A DNA stretch of 64,000 nt, from assembly GCF_020715685.1 (NCBI RefSeq), contig NZ_CP085840.1, positions 2,542,001 to 2,606,000 on the forward strand, in the 5' to 3' direction. Of this stretch, positions 43,071 through 55,104 are shown one piece after another. Numbering within the stretch: the first letter of the stretch is position 1; the number at the start of each line of letters is the position of its first letter. The position numbers and the translations under genes were made by a program. The notes beneath the pieces are model-generated. The model saw only the letters and a program-made list of their open reading frames with translations, was not told the origin of the DNA and ran no database searches. The stretch is from Dermatobacter hominis (GTDB taxonomy: Bacteria > Actinomycetota > Acidimicrobiia > Acidimicrobiales > Microtrichaceae).

Positions 43071-44287
43071 GGCGCTGATCCTTCCAGACCGGACGGGGTC
43101 CCCGTGGGGTGCGACCCCGACCCGGCCAGCACGTCGGCCGCCACCGCGGCCCGGCGGCGGGCCGCCCCGACGTCGTCGGCGACGACCGTGACGTGGCCGA
43201 TCTTGCGACCCGGGCGCGGCGCCTTGCCGTAGAGGTGGACGTGGGCCCCGGGCTCGGCGGCCAGCGCCGCGGGCTGCCGGTCGCGCGGGTCGTGCTCGCC
43301 GTCGCCGACCACGTTCGCCATCGCCGCGGCCTCGACGCAGTCGGTCGGCCCGAGCGGCCAGTCGAGGACGGCGCGCAGGTGCTGCGCGAACTGCGAGGTG
43401 GTGCTGGCCTCGATCGTCATGTGGCCCGAGTTGTGCACGCGCGGCGCGATCTCGTTGACCATCACGAGAGGCCCGTCGTCGCCGGGGACCACGAACAGCT
43501 CGACCGCGATGACGCCCGTGGCACCGACCTCCTGCGCGACCCGCTCCCCCACCGCCCGGGCCCGGGCCGCCAGGCCGTCGTCGACCGGGGCGGGCAGCAG
43601 CACCTCGTCGCACATGCCGTCGACCTGGACCGTCTCGACGACGGGCCACGCCGCGACCTCGCCGGACGGCCGCCGGGCCGCCAGGACGGCGAGCTCCACG
43701 ACGAGGTCCAGCCGCGGCTCGAGCACGAGCGGCGCACCCGTCCAGTCCCGCACGAACGCGCCGACCTCGTCCTCGGCCAGCATCCAGACGCCCCGGCCGT
43801 CGTAGCCGCCGCGGCTCGCCTTCACGACGGCCACGCCGCCGTGGGCGGCGGCGAACGCCTCGGCGGCGGCGACGTCGTCGGGCCCGCCGTCGAGGACGAC
43901 GAACTCGGGGACGGGGATGCCGGCCTCGGCGAAGCGCCGCCGTTGGTGGGCCTTGTCGGAGTAGCGCAGCGTGGCCACCGACGGCCGCACCGCCACGCCC
44001 TCGGCCTCGAGCCCGAGGAGGACGTCGTGGTCGACGTTCTCGTGGTCGAAGGTGAGCACGTCGACGGAGCGGGCGAAGGCCCGGAGCGCGTCGGCGTCGC
44101 CCACGTCGGCGACGACGGTGTCGGGGACGACGTCGCCGGCGCCCTCGTCGGCGGGACCGGCGAGCACCCGCACGTGGATGCCCATGGGCGTGGCCGCCTC
44201 GGCGAGCATGCGGGCGAGCTGGCCGCCGCCGACGATGCCGACGACCGGACCGGTCACCGCGGGCGCCTGGTCCGGGGCGGCGGTCAC
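43067..44287 (-). CDS. purK: N5-carboxyaminoimidazole ribonucleotide synthase
   Basis: A 406-residue ATP-grasp enzyme that carboxylates AIR using bicarbonate. [20 protein letters not shown] is the N-terminal nucleotide fold. The ATP-grasp region has [17 protein letters not shown] and the metal-binding [20 protein letters not shown]. The GTG start overlaps the purD stop by 4 nt. It works directly before PurE. Confidence 0.96.
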   Translation of the reverse strand: MTAAPDQAPAVTGPVVGIVGGGQLARMLAEAATPMGIHVRVLAGPADEGAGDVVPDTVVADVGDADALRAFARSVDVLTFDHENVDHDVLLGLEAEGVAVRPSVATLRYSDKAHQRRRFAEAGIPVPEFVVLDGGPDDVAAAEAFAAAHGGVAVVKASRGGYDGRGVWMLAEDEVGAFVRDWTGAPLVLEPRLDLVVELAVLAARRPSGEVAAWPVVETVQVDGMCDEVLLPAPVDDGLAARARAVGERVAQEVGATGVIAVELFVVPGDDGPLVMVNEIAPRVHNSGHMTIEASTTSQFAQHLRAVLDWPLGPTDCVEAAAMANVVGDGEHDPRDRQPAALAAEPGAHVHLYGKAPRPGRKIGHVTVVADDVGAARRRAAVAADVLAGSGSHPTGTPSGLEGSAP

Positions 44288-45513
44288 GACGTCGAGACGG
44301 ACGCGGCGCGCGCGATGTCGGTGCGGTGGTGCATGCCCGGCCACGACAGGCGGCTCACCGCGTCGTAGGCCCGTTCCCTGGCGTCGGCGAGGGTGGCGCC
44401 CCGGCCGCAGACGTCGAGCACGCGGCCGCCGGCGGTGACCAGGCGACCCTCGGGGTCCACGGCGACGCCGGCTGCGTAGACCTGCACGCCCGGCAGGCCC
44501 TCGAGCTCCTCGAGCCCGTGGATCACGTCGCCGGTGCGGGGCGACGCCGGGTAGCCCTCGCTGGCGCAGATCACCGTGACGTGGGCCTCGTCGGACACGG
44601 TGGGCGTGGAGCGGATCCGGCCCTCGGCCGCCTCGGCGAGCAGCTGCGCCAGGTCGCTCGTGAGCCGGGGGACCACGACCTGGCACTCCGGGTCGCCGAA
44701 GCGGACGTTGTACTCGATGAGCTTCGGACCGTCGGCGGTGAACATGAGCCCGGCATACAGCACGCCGCGGTAGTCGATCCCCCGGGCGCGCAGCTCGCGG
44801 AGGGTCGGGCCGATGAAGCGGTCCATGACCGTGGCCAGCACGTCGCCGTCGACGATCGGCACCGGCGAGTACGCACCCATGCCGCCGGTGTTGGGCCCGG
44901 CGTCGTGGTCACCGGCGCGCTTGAAGTCCTGGGCCGGCGGCAGCAGCACGGCGTCCGTGCCGTCGCAGACGGCCAGGACCGACAGCTCCGGCCCGACGAG
45001 TCCCTCCTCGATCACGAGCGTCCGACCGGCGTCGCCGAAGGACGCACCCGAGAGGTAGTCGCCGACCGCGTTGCGGGCCTCGGACAGCGACTCGGTGACC
45101 AGCACGCCCTTGCCGGCGGCGAGGCCGTCGGTCTTGACGACGAACGGCGGCGTCAGGGTGTCGAGCATCGCGTGGGCCGGCTCGACGGCGTCGAACGTCC
45201 CGTGGCGAGCCGTCGGCACGCCGGCCGCGGCCACGAGCTCCTTCATCCACGCCTTCGAGCCCTCGAGCCGGGCCCCGTCCGCGCCGGGTCCGAACACGAG
45301 GCGTCCGGCCGCCCGCAGGCGGTCGGCGAGGCCGTCGACGAGGGGGACCTCGGGCCCGATGACGAACAGGTCGGCCTCGACCTCCTCGGGCGGGGCGTCG
45401 ATGCTGCCGGGGATGCCGGGGTTGCCCGGGGTCACGACGACCTCCGCGCTCCGTCCCAGGACGTCGGCCAGCGCGTGCTCCCGTCCTCCGCTGCCGACGA
45501 CGCAGACCTTCAC
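44284..45513 (-). CDS. purD: Phosphoribosylamine-glycine ligase
   Basis: A 409-residue ATP-grasp GAR synthetase. [20 protein letters not shown] and [13 protein letters not shown] mark the N domain, [20 protein letters not shown] the ATP site, and [13 protein letters not shown] plus [17 protein letters not shown] the core signature. GGAGGTGA about eight bases upstream supports the GTG start. It lies 27 nt after the thioesterase-like gene and is coupled to purK. Confidence 0.97.
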   Translation of the reverse strand: MKVCVVGSGGREHALADVLGRSAEVVVTPGNPGIPGSIDAPPEEVEADLFVIGPEVPLVDGLADRLRAAGRLVFGPGADGARLEGSKAWMKELVAAAGVPTARHGTFDAVEPAHAMLDTLTPPFVVKTDGLAAGKGVLVTESLSEARNAVGDYLSGASFGDAGRTLVIEEGLVGPELSVLAVCDGTDAVLLPPAQDFKRAGDHDAGPNTGGMGAYSPVPIVDGDVLATVMDRFIGPTLRELRARGIDYRGVLYAGLMFTADGPKLIEYNVRFGDPECQVVVPRLTSDLAQLLAEAAEGRIRSTPTVSDEAHVTVICASEGYPASPRTGDVIHGLEELEGLPGVQVYAAGVAVDPEGRLVTAGGRVLDVCGRGATLADARERAYDAVSRLSWPGMHHRTDIARAASVSTS

Positions 45514-45540
45514 CCCGCGCTCACCTCCACGAGCCCCGTT

Positions 45541-46404
45541 CTAGCCGACCGTCCGGACGAGCATCTTCCCGCCCCCGCTGGCCAGGAGCCGCCCGTCCTC
45601 GGACCACGCCTCCGCGGTGAAGCCGGCCGTGCCGGCGGCCGCGACAGGCGTGTGGCCCCGCCCGAGGATCCACTCCGAGCCCGACGACGGGCGGTGGAAG
45701 GTGCAGTGCAGGTCGACGTTCGGGGCGATCCACTCGATCGGCGGCGCGTAGGCCCGTGTCATCGACGGGAACGAGTACAGATCGAGCGCGACCGCCACGC
45801 GCCCGGCGTCGAGGAACGGGTCGTCGAAGGTCGCGACGGGGACGAACCGGAGCCAGTCGCCGGCGACCGCCGGCCCGGCGGTGCGGTCGTTCCAGTCCTC
45901 GATCCAGTCGATCGGACGGGTCTCGAAGTTGCGCCAGAACGGGAAGTCGGGGGGCGGCGGCCCCTCGACCGTGCGGCTGGCCACCCGCTCCTCGATGGTC
46001 GGGTACGTGAGCGGGCCGTCGGCCGGGCGCTCGCCCGCATCGTCGTGCTCCGGGCCGGCGCCGTGGTCCACGGCCCACACGTGGCCCTCGGCCACCCGGC
46101 CACCCGACTGGTCGAGCTCGACCGCCAGGCACTCGGCCGTGCGGGTGCGCCGGACGCTGCGGACGCGGACCTCCGCAGGCCCGGCGACCGCGCCCCTCAC
46201 CAGCTGGAGCGACATCGCGCCGGGCGTCGGCAGCTCGGTGGCCGCGCCGGCGGCCCGGAGGGCGACGGCGGCGACGTAGCCGCCGTTGAGCGTCCAGATG
46301 CGCCAGTCGTCGGACAGGTCGAGGCCGAAGCGCCGGACGCCGTCGCCATCCTCCCCGGCGGGGCCGAGCGGCGCGAGCGCCGTGTCGGTGCCGAGATCGC
46401 CCAC
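45541..46404 (-). CDS. Double-hotdog acyl-CoA thioesterase-like protein
   Basis: A 287-residue protein with two hotdog halves. The first has WRIWTLNGGYVAAVALRAAG followed by SLQLVRGAVAGPAEVRV; the second ends EWILGRGHTPVAAAGTAGFT followed by AEAWSEDGRLLASGGGKMLV, typical of TesB-like thioesterases used on CoA esters. It sits inside the purine operon, 12 nt after purA and 27 nt before purD, without an obvious metabolic link. Substrate unknown. GTG start. Confidence 0.82.
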   Translation of the reverse strand: MGDLGTDTALAPLGPAGEDGDGVRRFGLDLSDDWRIWTLNGGYVAAVALRAAGAATELPTPGAMSLQLVRGAVAGPAEVRVRSVRRTRTAECLAVELDQSGGRVAEGHVWAVDHGAGPEHDDAGERPADGPLTYPTIEERVASRTVEGPPPPDFPFWRNFETRPIDWIEDWNDRTAGPAVAGDWLRFVPVATFDDPFLDAGRVAVALDLYSFPSMTRAYAPPIEWIAPNVDLHCTFHRPSSGSEWILGRGHTPVAAAGTAGFTAEAWSEDGRLLASGGGKMLVRTVG

Positions 46405-46416
46405 GTGCGCTGCGCT

Positions 46417-47697
46417 TCAGTCCGAGAACAGCACGTGCTGGTCGCGGCCGGGGCCCGTGCCGACGACCCGGATCGGCACGCCGATCTGCTCCTGCAGGAA
46501 CTGCAGGTAGGTGACGGCGTTCGGCGGCAGGTCGTGGCGCTCCCGGGCCTCGGTGAGGTCCTTCTTCCAGCCCGGCAGCTCCTCGTAGATCGGCGTCGCG
46601 GCGTGGAGGTCCGACTGGTGGTACGGCAGGTGGTCGTGGCGGACGCCGTCCACGTCGTAGGCCACGCACACCTTGATGCTGTCGAAGCTGTCGAAGATGT
46701 CGAGCTTCGTGATCGCCACCTCGGACAGCGAGTTGAGCCGGACCGCGTGGCGCAGCATCACTGCGTCGAACCAGCCCGGCCGGCGGCGGCGCTTGGTGTT
46801 CACGCCGTACTCGTGGCCGAGGTCGACGATCGTGTCGCCGGTCTCGTCGAACAGCTCGGTGGGCATCGGGCCCGAACCGACCCGGGTGACGTAGGCCTTG
46901 GCGATGCCGATCACGCGGTCGATGTGCCGCGGACCGACGCCGGCGCCGACGCAGGCGCCACCGGCGATCGGGTTCGACGAGGTGACGAACGGGTACGTGC
47001 CGTGGTCCAGGTCGAGGAAGGTGGCCTGGGCGCCCTCGAACAGGACGTGCTCGCCGCGCTCGAGCGACTCGTGCACCAGCGACACCGTGTCGGCGACGTA
47101 CGGGGCGACGCGGGGCGCCACCTCGGTCAGGTAGCGGTCGGCCAGCTCGTCCGGGTCGAAGCCGAGCCGGTTGTAGATCTTGGCGAGCACCAGGTTCTTC
47201 TCGGCGAGGACGGCCTCGAGCTTCTCCCGGAAGATGTCGGCGTCGAGCAGGTCCTGGACCCGAAGCCCGACGCGCGAGGCCTTGTCCGCGTAGGTCGGGC
47301 CGATGCCCCGCTTGGTGGTGCCGAGCTTGTTCTTGCCGAGGTGGCGCTCGATCAGCCGGTCGAGCTCCTGGTGGTACGGGAGGATCAGGTGGGCGTTGCC
47401 CGACACCCGGAGGCGGGAGCAGTCGACGCCGCGCGACTCGAGGGCGTCGACCTCGCTCAGCATCACCACCGGGTCGACGACCACGCCGTTGCCGATGACC
47501 GGCGTGATGTGGTCGTAGAGCACGCCCGACGGGATCAGCTGGAGTGCGAACGACTCGCCGTCGACCACGAGGGTGTGGCCGGCGTTGTGGCCGCCCTGGT
47601 AGCGGACCACCGCGTGCATCTCCTTGGCGACGAGGTCGGTGAGCTTGCCCTTCCCCTCGTCGCCCCACTGGGTGCCCACCACAACGGTCGCCGGCAC
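46417..47697 (-). CDS. purA: Adenylosuccinate synthetase
   Basis: A 426-residue GTP-dependent enzyme joining aspartate to IMP on the way to [23 protein letters not shown] is the P-loop/active-site signature, [20 protein letters not shown] and [20 protein letters not shown] follow, and the C-terminus has [29 protein letters not shown] ribosome site precedes the GTG. It opens the run purA-thioesterase-purD-purK-purE. Confidence 0.97.
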   Translation of the reverse strand: MPATVVVGTQWGDEGKGKLTDLVAKEMHAVVRYQGGHNAGHTLVVDGESFALQLIPSGVLYDHITPVIGNGVVVDPVVMLSEVDALESRGVDCSRLRVSGNAHLILPYHQELDRLIERHLGKNKLGTTKRGIGPTYADKASRVGLRVQDLLDADIFREKLEAVLAEKNLVLAKIYNRLGFDPDELADRYLTEVAPRVAPYVADTVSLVHESLERGEHVLFEGAQATFLDLDHGTYPFVTSSNPIAGGACVGAGVGPRHIDRVIGIAKAYVTRVGSGPMPTELFDETGDTIVDLGHEYGVNTKRRRRPGWFDAVMLRHAVRLNSLSEVAITKLDIFDSFDSIKVCVAYDVDGVRHDHLPYHQSDLHAATPIYEELPGWKKDLTEARERHDLPPNAVTYLQFLQEQIGVPIRVVGTGPGRDQHVLFSD

Positions 47698-47725
47698 TGC
47701 TCTCTCCTCTGTCGGGGAACGTCAC

Positions 47726-47731
47726 AGATTA
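47726..47731 (-). promoter_or_regulatory. -10 hexamer for the purA operon
   Basis: On the minus strand TAATCT lies 28 nt upstream of the purA start, leaving a short leader with a GAGGAG ribosome site; this is a leadered contrast to the other TANNNT sites. Confidence 0.4.
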
Positions 47732-47799
47732 CTGCCCGCTCCCGACGCAGGTTGACTCGACTGCGTGCGCCATCCCTGGCACACCGAGGCCGGCCGTGG

Positions 47800-48885
47800 T
47801 CAGTACGAGAAGCGCCGCTTCAAGGACAACCACGGACGCTCCCAGAGGACCCAGGACAACCGGGCCAGCGCATAGGAGGCCACACCGATGACCACCACGT
47901 GGAAGATCGAGTCGATCAGCAGGATGTTGCTCGGCGTGATGCCCAGCACCGCCTTGGCGATCGGGAACTGGAACACGTAGATCGCGTAGGAATAGGTGCC
48001 GAGCTCGAGCAGGAACCGACTGCCGAGCCATCTCGTCGGCCGCGGAGACAGCACCCCTTCGTGAGCGCTCAGCACGATCCCGAGGAACATCAGCGACAGC
48101 ACCGTGAATCCGGGGAACAGGGCGACCACCTCGGGCATGATGAGCAGCACGGCCGCAACCCACCAGTAGCGCCCGGCCCAGCGGATCCACCGGTCGAACT
48201 TCGCTCGCAGCGCCGGGTCGCCCAACACCACGGCGCCGGCAGCGCCGAGCGTCAGTCCGTCGAGCCGACAGAGCGTGAAGTGGTAGGCGAAGTCCCGGCT
48301 GATGGTGACGTACCCGATGCTCCTGAAGACGAAGGACCCGATCGCGATGCCGATGCAGACGGCGAAGAGGCGACGTGGAGGAACCAGGAGCACCACCAGC
48401 GGCCACACCAGGTAGAACTGCTCCTCGACCGACAACGACCAGAGGTGCGACATCGCCGGAAACGCGACGGGCCCCTTGAACGCGATGAGGTTGTTCACCT
48501 GGTACAGCCAGCCCCAGAGCTGGTTGTCGATCAGGTTCTGGGCGTTCGGATATCCGACCTCGGCTGCGATGCCGAGCGAGATCGCGATCGATGCCAGCAC
48601 CAGCGTGACCCCGAACACGAGGTAGTAGAGCGGGAAGATGCGCACCGACCGACGGAGGTAGAAGAGCCGGAAGTAGTCCGACCGTTCCCTCGTCCGCAGC
48701 AGGATCGTCGTGATCAGGAACCCCGACAGCACGAAGAACAGATCGACGCCGCTCTGCAACAGGAAGCCGCCGAGCAGCTCCCCCGCGCTGTGGTAGAGGA
48801 ACACGAGCAGCACGGCGACGCCGCGGATGCCATCCAGCGGCTGCACGCGTGCTCCCGTTCCGCCGTGGTGAACGACGTGACTCAT
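47800..48885 (-). CDS. Acyltransferase 3 family membrane protein
   Basis: A 361-residue protein with about ten helices. VQPLDGIRGVAVLLVFLYHS carries the conserved early histidine of the acyltransferase-3 (OafA/NodX) family, GVDLFFVLSGFLITTILLRT and FYLRRSVRIFPLYYLVFG follow, and SHLWSLSVEEQFYLVWPLVV is the second signature. Such enzymes O-acylate sugars or lipids at the membrane. A GGAGGAAGG site precedes the ATG. It follows two polytopic proteins on the same strand. Confidence 0.92.
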   Translation of the reverse strand: MSHVVHHGGTGARVQPLDGIRGVAVLLVFLYHSAGELLGGFLLQSGVDLFFVLSGFLITTILLRTRERSDYFRLFYLRRSVRIFPLYYLVFGVTLVLASIAISLGIAAEVGYPNAQNLIDNQLWGWLYQVNNLIAFKGPVAFPAMSHLWSLSVEEQFYLVWPLVVLLVPPRRLFAVCIGIAIGSFVFRSIGYVTISRDFAYHFTLCRLDGLTLGAAGAVVLGDPALRAKFDRWIRWAGRYWWVAAVLLIMPEVVALFPGFTVLSLMFLGIVLSAHEGVLSPRPTRWLGSRFLLELGTYSYAIYVFQFPIAKAVLGITPSNILLIDSIFHVVVIGVASYALARLSWVLWERPWLSLKRRFSY

Positions 48886-48941
48886 CCCGATCCCTTCCTC
48901 CGGATCGCATCATCTCGCATCGACACCCGGCCGACGAAACG

Positions 48942-50099
48942 TCAGGTCGAGATCGGCCTCAGCCAGCTGCGCCGAGCCAACCACTCCTCGGGTCGTCCTT
49001 CGGAGAACCAACGGGCGACGAGCGTGGCGGCGAACGGCGTCCCGATCCAGAAGAGCCTCGGCGTGACGTCCACGGTGATGCCGGACCAGAAGCAGATGCC
49101 GAGCGCGACCACGACCCCGACGACGGCCGGATCGACGACGGCGCGGATCCAGCCGGTACGCCGTGCCTCCCGCAGGTAGGCCAGGAACGCGGGCACGACG
49201 AACGGCCCCACGCCCACCACGAAGGCGCCCAGGCTGATCACGTCGGTCAGGTTGTGGACCGTGTTCTGGATGTTCGGAGTGACCGGCCACGCAGCGTCGC
49301 TCGCCGGCAGCACCTGCCGCCAGACGGCCACTCCGACCACGAAGGCAACCGCTGCAGCGATCGCCGGGGCGAAGGCCCGGCCGAGCGATCGCCGCTGGTC
49401 GCGGTGCTCGGTCCAGGCCCACACGAGGATCACCGGCACGATGATGCCGACCGTCTCCTTCAGCGGATAGCCGAGGAACAGCACCGGCCACACGAACCAC
49501 GGCCGTCGGATGGCGAGGAGGAACCAGCAGAGCGCGATCGCAGCCACGACCGAGGAGTCCACGAGGATCCCGGTGCCGAACATCAGCACGTTCCAGCTGA
49601 CAGCGAAGACCACCCCCGCTGCGAGCACCGCACGGGCCGAGAACCCCTGGGCCCTCAATGCGAAGAGCACCAGCCAGACGCCGAGCAGGGTGAACGCCGT
49701 GTTCGTCAGGCCGAGCGCGAGGCCCTCCTCGACCGGCAGGAAGTGCGCCACCCAGGAGGTCCCCGAGCGGAACGTGAACGGGTCGTACAGGCAGTTGAGC
49801 TGCAGGTCCTCGACCGGAACTCCTCGGTAGTACTCGACCAGGTTCATGTACTGCTGCTCGTCGACGACGACGGGCGCCACGACCCGGCCGGAGTTGGTCG
49901 TGTACGGCTGGATCTGCTCCACGCAGGACGCGCTGACCTCCTTGGTCGCCGTCATCGGCGCCCGGTTGATCGGCAGGCCCGTCCAGTCGTACCTGGCGAA
50001 GTTCAGCGAACCCAGGACCAGGACGACGAGCGTCAGCAGCAGCCCGATGCGCACGACGGTCCTCGTCGGTGTCGGCGTTCCTGTCGCTGATCCGCTCAT
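48942..50099 (-). CDS. Polytopic membrane protein, glycosyltransferase-like
   Basis: A 385-residue protein with about nine helices. The first helix (VVRIGLLLTLVVLVLGSLNF) is followed by a large extracytoplasmic loop (residues ~35-110) containing two cysteines. Hydrophobic segments such as VWLVLFALRAQGFSARAVLA and FVWPVLFLGYPLKETVGIIV recall GT-C type enzymes, but no catalytic motif is certain. Its ATG overlaps the stop of the upstream gene by 4 nt; both have a 'P.G(F/Y)..KET' segment, so the two are distant paralogues. Confidence 0.6.
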   Translation of the reverse strand: MSGSATGTPTPTRTVVRIGLLLTLVVLVLGSLNFARYDWTGLPINRAPMTATKEVSASCVEQIQPYTTNSGRVVAPVVVDEQQYMNLVEYYRGVPVEDLQLNCLYDPFTFRSGTSWVAHFLPVEEGLALGLTNTAFTLLGVWLVLFALRAQGFSARAVLAAGVVFAVSWNVLMFGTGILVDSSVVAAIALCWFLLAIRRPWFVWPVLFLGYPLKETVGIIVPVILVWAWTEHRDQRRSLGRAFAPAIAAAVAFVVGVAVWRQVLPASDAAWPVTPNIQNTVHNLTDVISLGAFVVGVGPFVVPAFLAYLREARRTGWIRAVVDPAVVGVVVALGICFWSGITVDVTPRLFWIGTPFAATLVARWFSEGRPEEWLARRSWLRPIST

Positions 50100-51262
50100 G
50101 CCGGGGTGCTCCCGTCCACCGCAGGGGAAGGAGCGTCGGCGGTCGATCCGAGACGACGCTGGAGGTAGATGGCGGCGAGGATCACTCCGAACGGATACAT
50201 GGTCCACGCGTGGCGCCCGTCTGCGTACGCCGTGAGGAAGCCGTGGATGGCCACGAGCATGCCCATGACGAGTCCCACCACGAGGTGCAGTTCCTCGCGC
50301 CACGCGGCGTCACCGTCGGCATCGGGTGCGGGGGCATCGGTCGAGAGGTCCTCGGTCGCCCCGTCGGTCGATCGCGCACGCCAACGCCGACGGATCTCCA
50401 GCAGAGCGCAGGGCACGACCACTCCACAGCTCAGCAGGAAGCTCCCGACGGCTTCGGGGCGCGACAGGTTCCAGAGGAACCGAGGAAGTCGGGGGATCCA
50501 GTCGAGTGTGCGCGGCGTGGGGAGCATCCAGCGGATCCCGAACCACAGGAACGCCACCAGCACCAGCGAACCGACGAGCGTCGGGACCCAGTCCTGTGTC
50601 CGACGAGCGCGCACCCACTGATAGGTCACGGCCACCGGGACGATCAGGATGTACGTCTCCTTCACCAGGAATCCGATGGGCAGCAGCAGGAAGTACAACC
50701 ACCATCGTCTCGACTGGATGGCGAACAGCCCCATGCACAGCGTCGCCATGAGCGGGCCGTCGACGTACCCCGACGTTCCGTACCAGACCATCGGGAACGA
50801 GACCGCGTAGAGGGCACCGACCAGCATCTGGCCGCGCCGGTCGAGGCCGTTCCGTGCGGAGGTGGCCACGAGCGCGACGGCGCCGAGCACCAGGAACGCG
50901 AGCGATACCGCCGCCAGCGCGACGGCGGGGTTCTCGATCGGCGTCTGGGCGGCGAGCCAGCTGGGCAGGAGTCGCCAGATCCACGGGCCGTAGATCGGGT
51001 ACCGGTCGAAGTCGCCCCGGAACTCGTCCACGTAGGCGATGTAGGAGTAGTTGTCGAAGGAGTACCGGCCGACCGACGAGCCGTCGTCGAGCTCCAGGAA
51101 CCAGCCGTTGGGCTGCGGTGTCAGGGCGACGTCGCTCGGATCGATCGCCTTGTACGTGGCGAAACGCGGGATGCACACCACCACGACGAGCAGGACCGCG
51201 AGTCCGAGCGCGGCGACCGAGACCTTGGCTCCCCGCGCTGTGGCTCCGCCCACGACTGACAC
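50096..51262 (-). CDS. Polytopic membrane protein, paralogue of its downstream neighbour
   Basis: A 388-residue protein with about nine to ten helices. After helix one an extracytoplasmic loop contains SFDNYSYIAYVDEFRGDFDR, with conserved aromatics and acids like GT-C mannosyltransferases or DUF2029-like proteins. PIGFLVKETYILIVPVAVTY matches the KET segment of the next gene. The C-terminal part has a cytoplasmic acidic loop and a final pair of helices. GGAGAAGGGGG precedes the GTG. Likely role in cell-envelope glycan or lipid export; this is inference. Confidence 0.6.
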   Translation of the reverse strand: MSVVGGATARGAKVSVAALGLAVLLVVVVCIPRFATYKAIDPSDVALTPQPNGWFLELDDGSSVGRYSFDNYSYIAYVDEFRGDFDRYPIYGPWIWRLLPSWLAAQTPIENPAVALAAVSLAFLVLGAVALVATSARNGLDRRGQMLVGALYAVSFPMVWYGTSGYVDGPLMATLCMGLFAIQSRRWWLYFLLLPIGFLVKETYILIVPVAVTYQWVRARRTQDWVPTLVGSLVLVAFLWFGIRWMLPTPRTLDWIPRLPRFLWNLSRPEAVGSFLLSCGVVVPCALLEIRRRWRARSTDGATEDLSTDAPAPDADGDAAWREELHLVVGLVMGMLVAIHGFLTAYADGRHAWTMYPFGVILAAIYLQRRLGSTADAPSPAVDGSTPA

Positions 51263-51394
51263 GTCGCCCCCTTCTCCGGCCCCGACTCCGGAACTGTGTA
51301 CGAGCGAGGCGGCAACGTCAACCTGGTGCGGACGCGCAGATGCCCGGGACCACGTCGTCCCGGGCACCTGAGCTGCTGGTGGTCGCCGTGGTGC

Positions 51395-53917
<2,523 letters not shown>

Positions 53918-53923
53918 GGGTCA

Positions 53924-53929
53924 ATGATA
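53924..53929 (-). promoter_or_regulatory. Leaderless -10 hexamer for clpB
   Basis: On the minus strand TATCAT is followed by 6 nt and the clpB ATG. Confidence 0.55.
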
Positions 53930-53945
53930 GCAAGCTGTCAACAAA

Positions 53946-53966
53946 GTTGCTACCGATGCACTCAAC
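53946..53966 (-). promoter_or_regulatory. Degenerate HspR (HAIR) site upstream of clpB
   Basis: The minus strand reads GTTGAGT, 7 nt, TAGCAAC. The left half matches six of seven bases of the HAIR consensus CTTGAGT-N7-ACTCAAG; the right half is poor. It is followed by TTTGTT, as is the related site upstream of dnaK. Confidence 0.4.
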
Positions 53967-53968
53967 TT

Positions 53969-55048
53969 CTAGGACCGATCGGCGACCGTTCCTGAGAGCT
54001 CGCTCGGCCCCACGTCGGGGCTCGGCTCCTCGGGCATCGGCGGCGTCGGCGCCGCCGCGGGGTGGCGGCCCCGCGCCCCCGCGATGCGGGCGGCGCGCAG
54101 CTGGGCTCGCGTCACGCTCGCGTGGCGCACCGGCCCGGACGCCGTGCGGAAGCCGAGCCGCTGGAACACGATCGCGGTGCCGCCGACGAGCAGCGCGACG
54201 ACCAGCAGCCAGCCCCACGGGACGCCACCGCCGGCGGGTGCGGGGACGGCGGCGGCCCGGGTGACCCGGCCGGGCAGCGCGCCGGTCACGAACAGCGACC
54301 GGTCGAGCGGCACCGTGGCGGCGGTCGGCGTGCCGGTCGGCGGCGCCGTCGGCGCCGGGGCGGGCACCGTCGTGGCCGGGGCCGGCACGGTCGTCGCGGG
54401 CGGGGCCGCCGTGGTGGGCGGCGGCGGTGCGGTCGTCGCCACCGCGACCGGCGCCGGGGCGCCGGATGTGATCGCGCCGGCGAGGAGGCCGGCGAGCGCA
54501 CGGCCGCCGGCGGAGGTCAGGTGGAGCCCGTCGGACGACGTGAGGTCGGAGCGACCGGCGCTGGCCGCGTGCCAGTCGACGATCGTGAGGTTCGGGTACC
54601 GGGTCGCCGCGTCGCGGAGCACCTGGTTGGCGGGGCCGTAGTACGGCCGCACCTCGCGGATCGTGATCCAGTAGACGTGCGGCACGCCGGCGGCCGCGGC
54701 CATCACCGCGTCCACGCGCTGGCGGAACGTGCCGGCGTTGCCGCCGTCGTTGGCGCCGAGGCTGATCACGAGCGTGTCGGTCAGACCCCCGGCGTGGGAG
54801 CGGACGGCCTCGGCCCCCGCGAGCGTCGAGCGGCTGACGGCTCCGTCGAAGTCGACGCTCCAGCCTGCGCCCTGCAGCTGCCCGACGAGCGGGCCCTGGG
54901 CGCCCAGCAGGATGCTGTCGGCGACCACCACGGCGTGGCGCTGCTGGGCCTGCGCCGGCGCCGACCCGAGCGCGACGACGGCCGACGTCACCACCGCCGC
55001 GGCCAGGACCGCGGCGATCAGCGTCGAGCGGGAGGGCGACACGGGCAC
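53969..55048 (-). CDS. Secreted SGNH/GDSL-type hydrolase with C-terminal membrane anchor
   Basis: A 359-residue protein with a signal peptide (LIAAVLAAAVVTSAVVALGS, then APAQAQ). SGNH blocks: VVADSILLGAQGPLVGQLQG holds the nucleophilic serine, ISLGANDGG block III and SSDGLHLTSAGGRALAGLL the catalytic Asp/His. A Thr/Pro/Ala-rich stalk (residues 205-260), a transmembrane helix (WGWLLVVALLVGGTAIVFQR) and a basic cytoplasmic tail follow. Likely a surface esterase or acetyl-hydrolase. The GTG lies 8 nt after TAGCGT. It is placed between hspR and clpB on the same strand. Confidence 0.85.
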   Translation of the reverse strand: MPVSPSRSTLIAAVLAAAVVTSAVVALGSAPAQAQQRHAVVVADSILLGAQGPLVGQLQGAGWSVDFDGAVSRSTLAGAEAVRSHAGGLTDTLVISLGANDGGNAGTFRQRVDAVMAAAAGVPHVYWITIREVRPYYGPANQVLRDAATRYPNLTIVDWHAASAGRSDLTSSDGLHLTSAGGRALAGLLAGAITSGAPAPVAVATTAPPPPTTAAPPATTVPAPATTVPAPAPTAPPTGTPTAATVPLDRSLFVTGALPGRVTRAAAVPAPAGGGVPWGWLLVVALLVGGTAIVFQRLGFRTASGPVRHASVTRAQLRAARIAGARGRHPAAAPTPPMPEEPSPDVGPSELSGTVADRS

Positions 55049-55056
55049 GGTGTTGC

Positions 55057-55062
55057 ACGCTA
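55057..55062 (-). promoter_or_regulatory. Leaderless -10 hexamer for the SGNH hydrolase
   Basis: On the minus strand TAGCGT is followed by 8 nt and the GTG start. Confidence 0.5.
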
Positions 55063-55104
55063 TCGCCGGTCCTCCAGAAGGGACACCGGCGCGAGCGGGG
55101 TCGG

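Noticed and set aside
44326-49179. A 1617-codon open frame on the plus strand
   Set aside because: It runs antisense across purK/purD, purA and the acyltransferase. Its translation is low-complexity Arg/Gly/Ala/Val with no domain, as expected from third-position GC bias opposite real genes.
53918-53968. CIRCE (HrcA) element before clpB or dnaK
   Set aside because: No TTAGCACTC-N9-GAGTGCTAA; the partial repeats fit a HspR-like site better.
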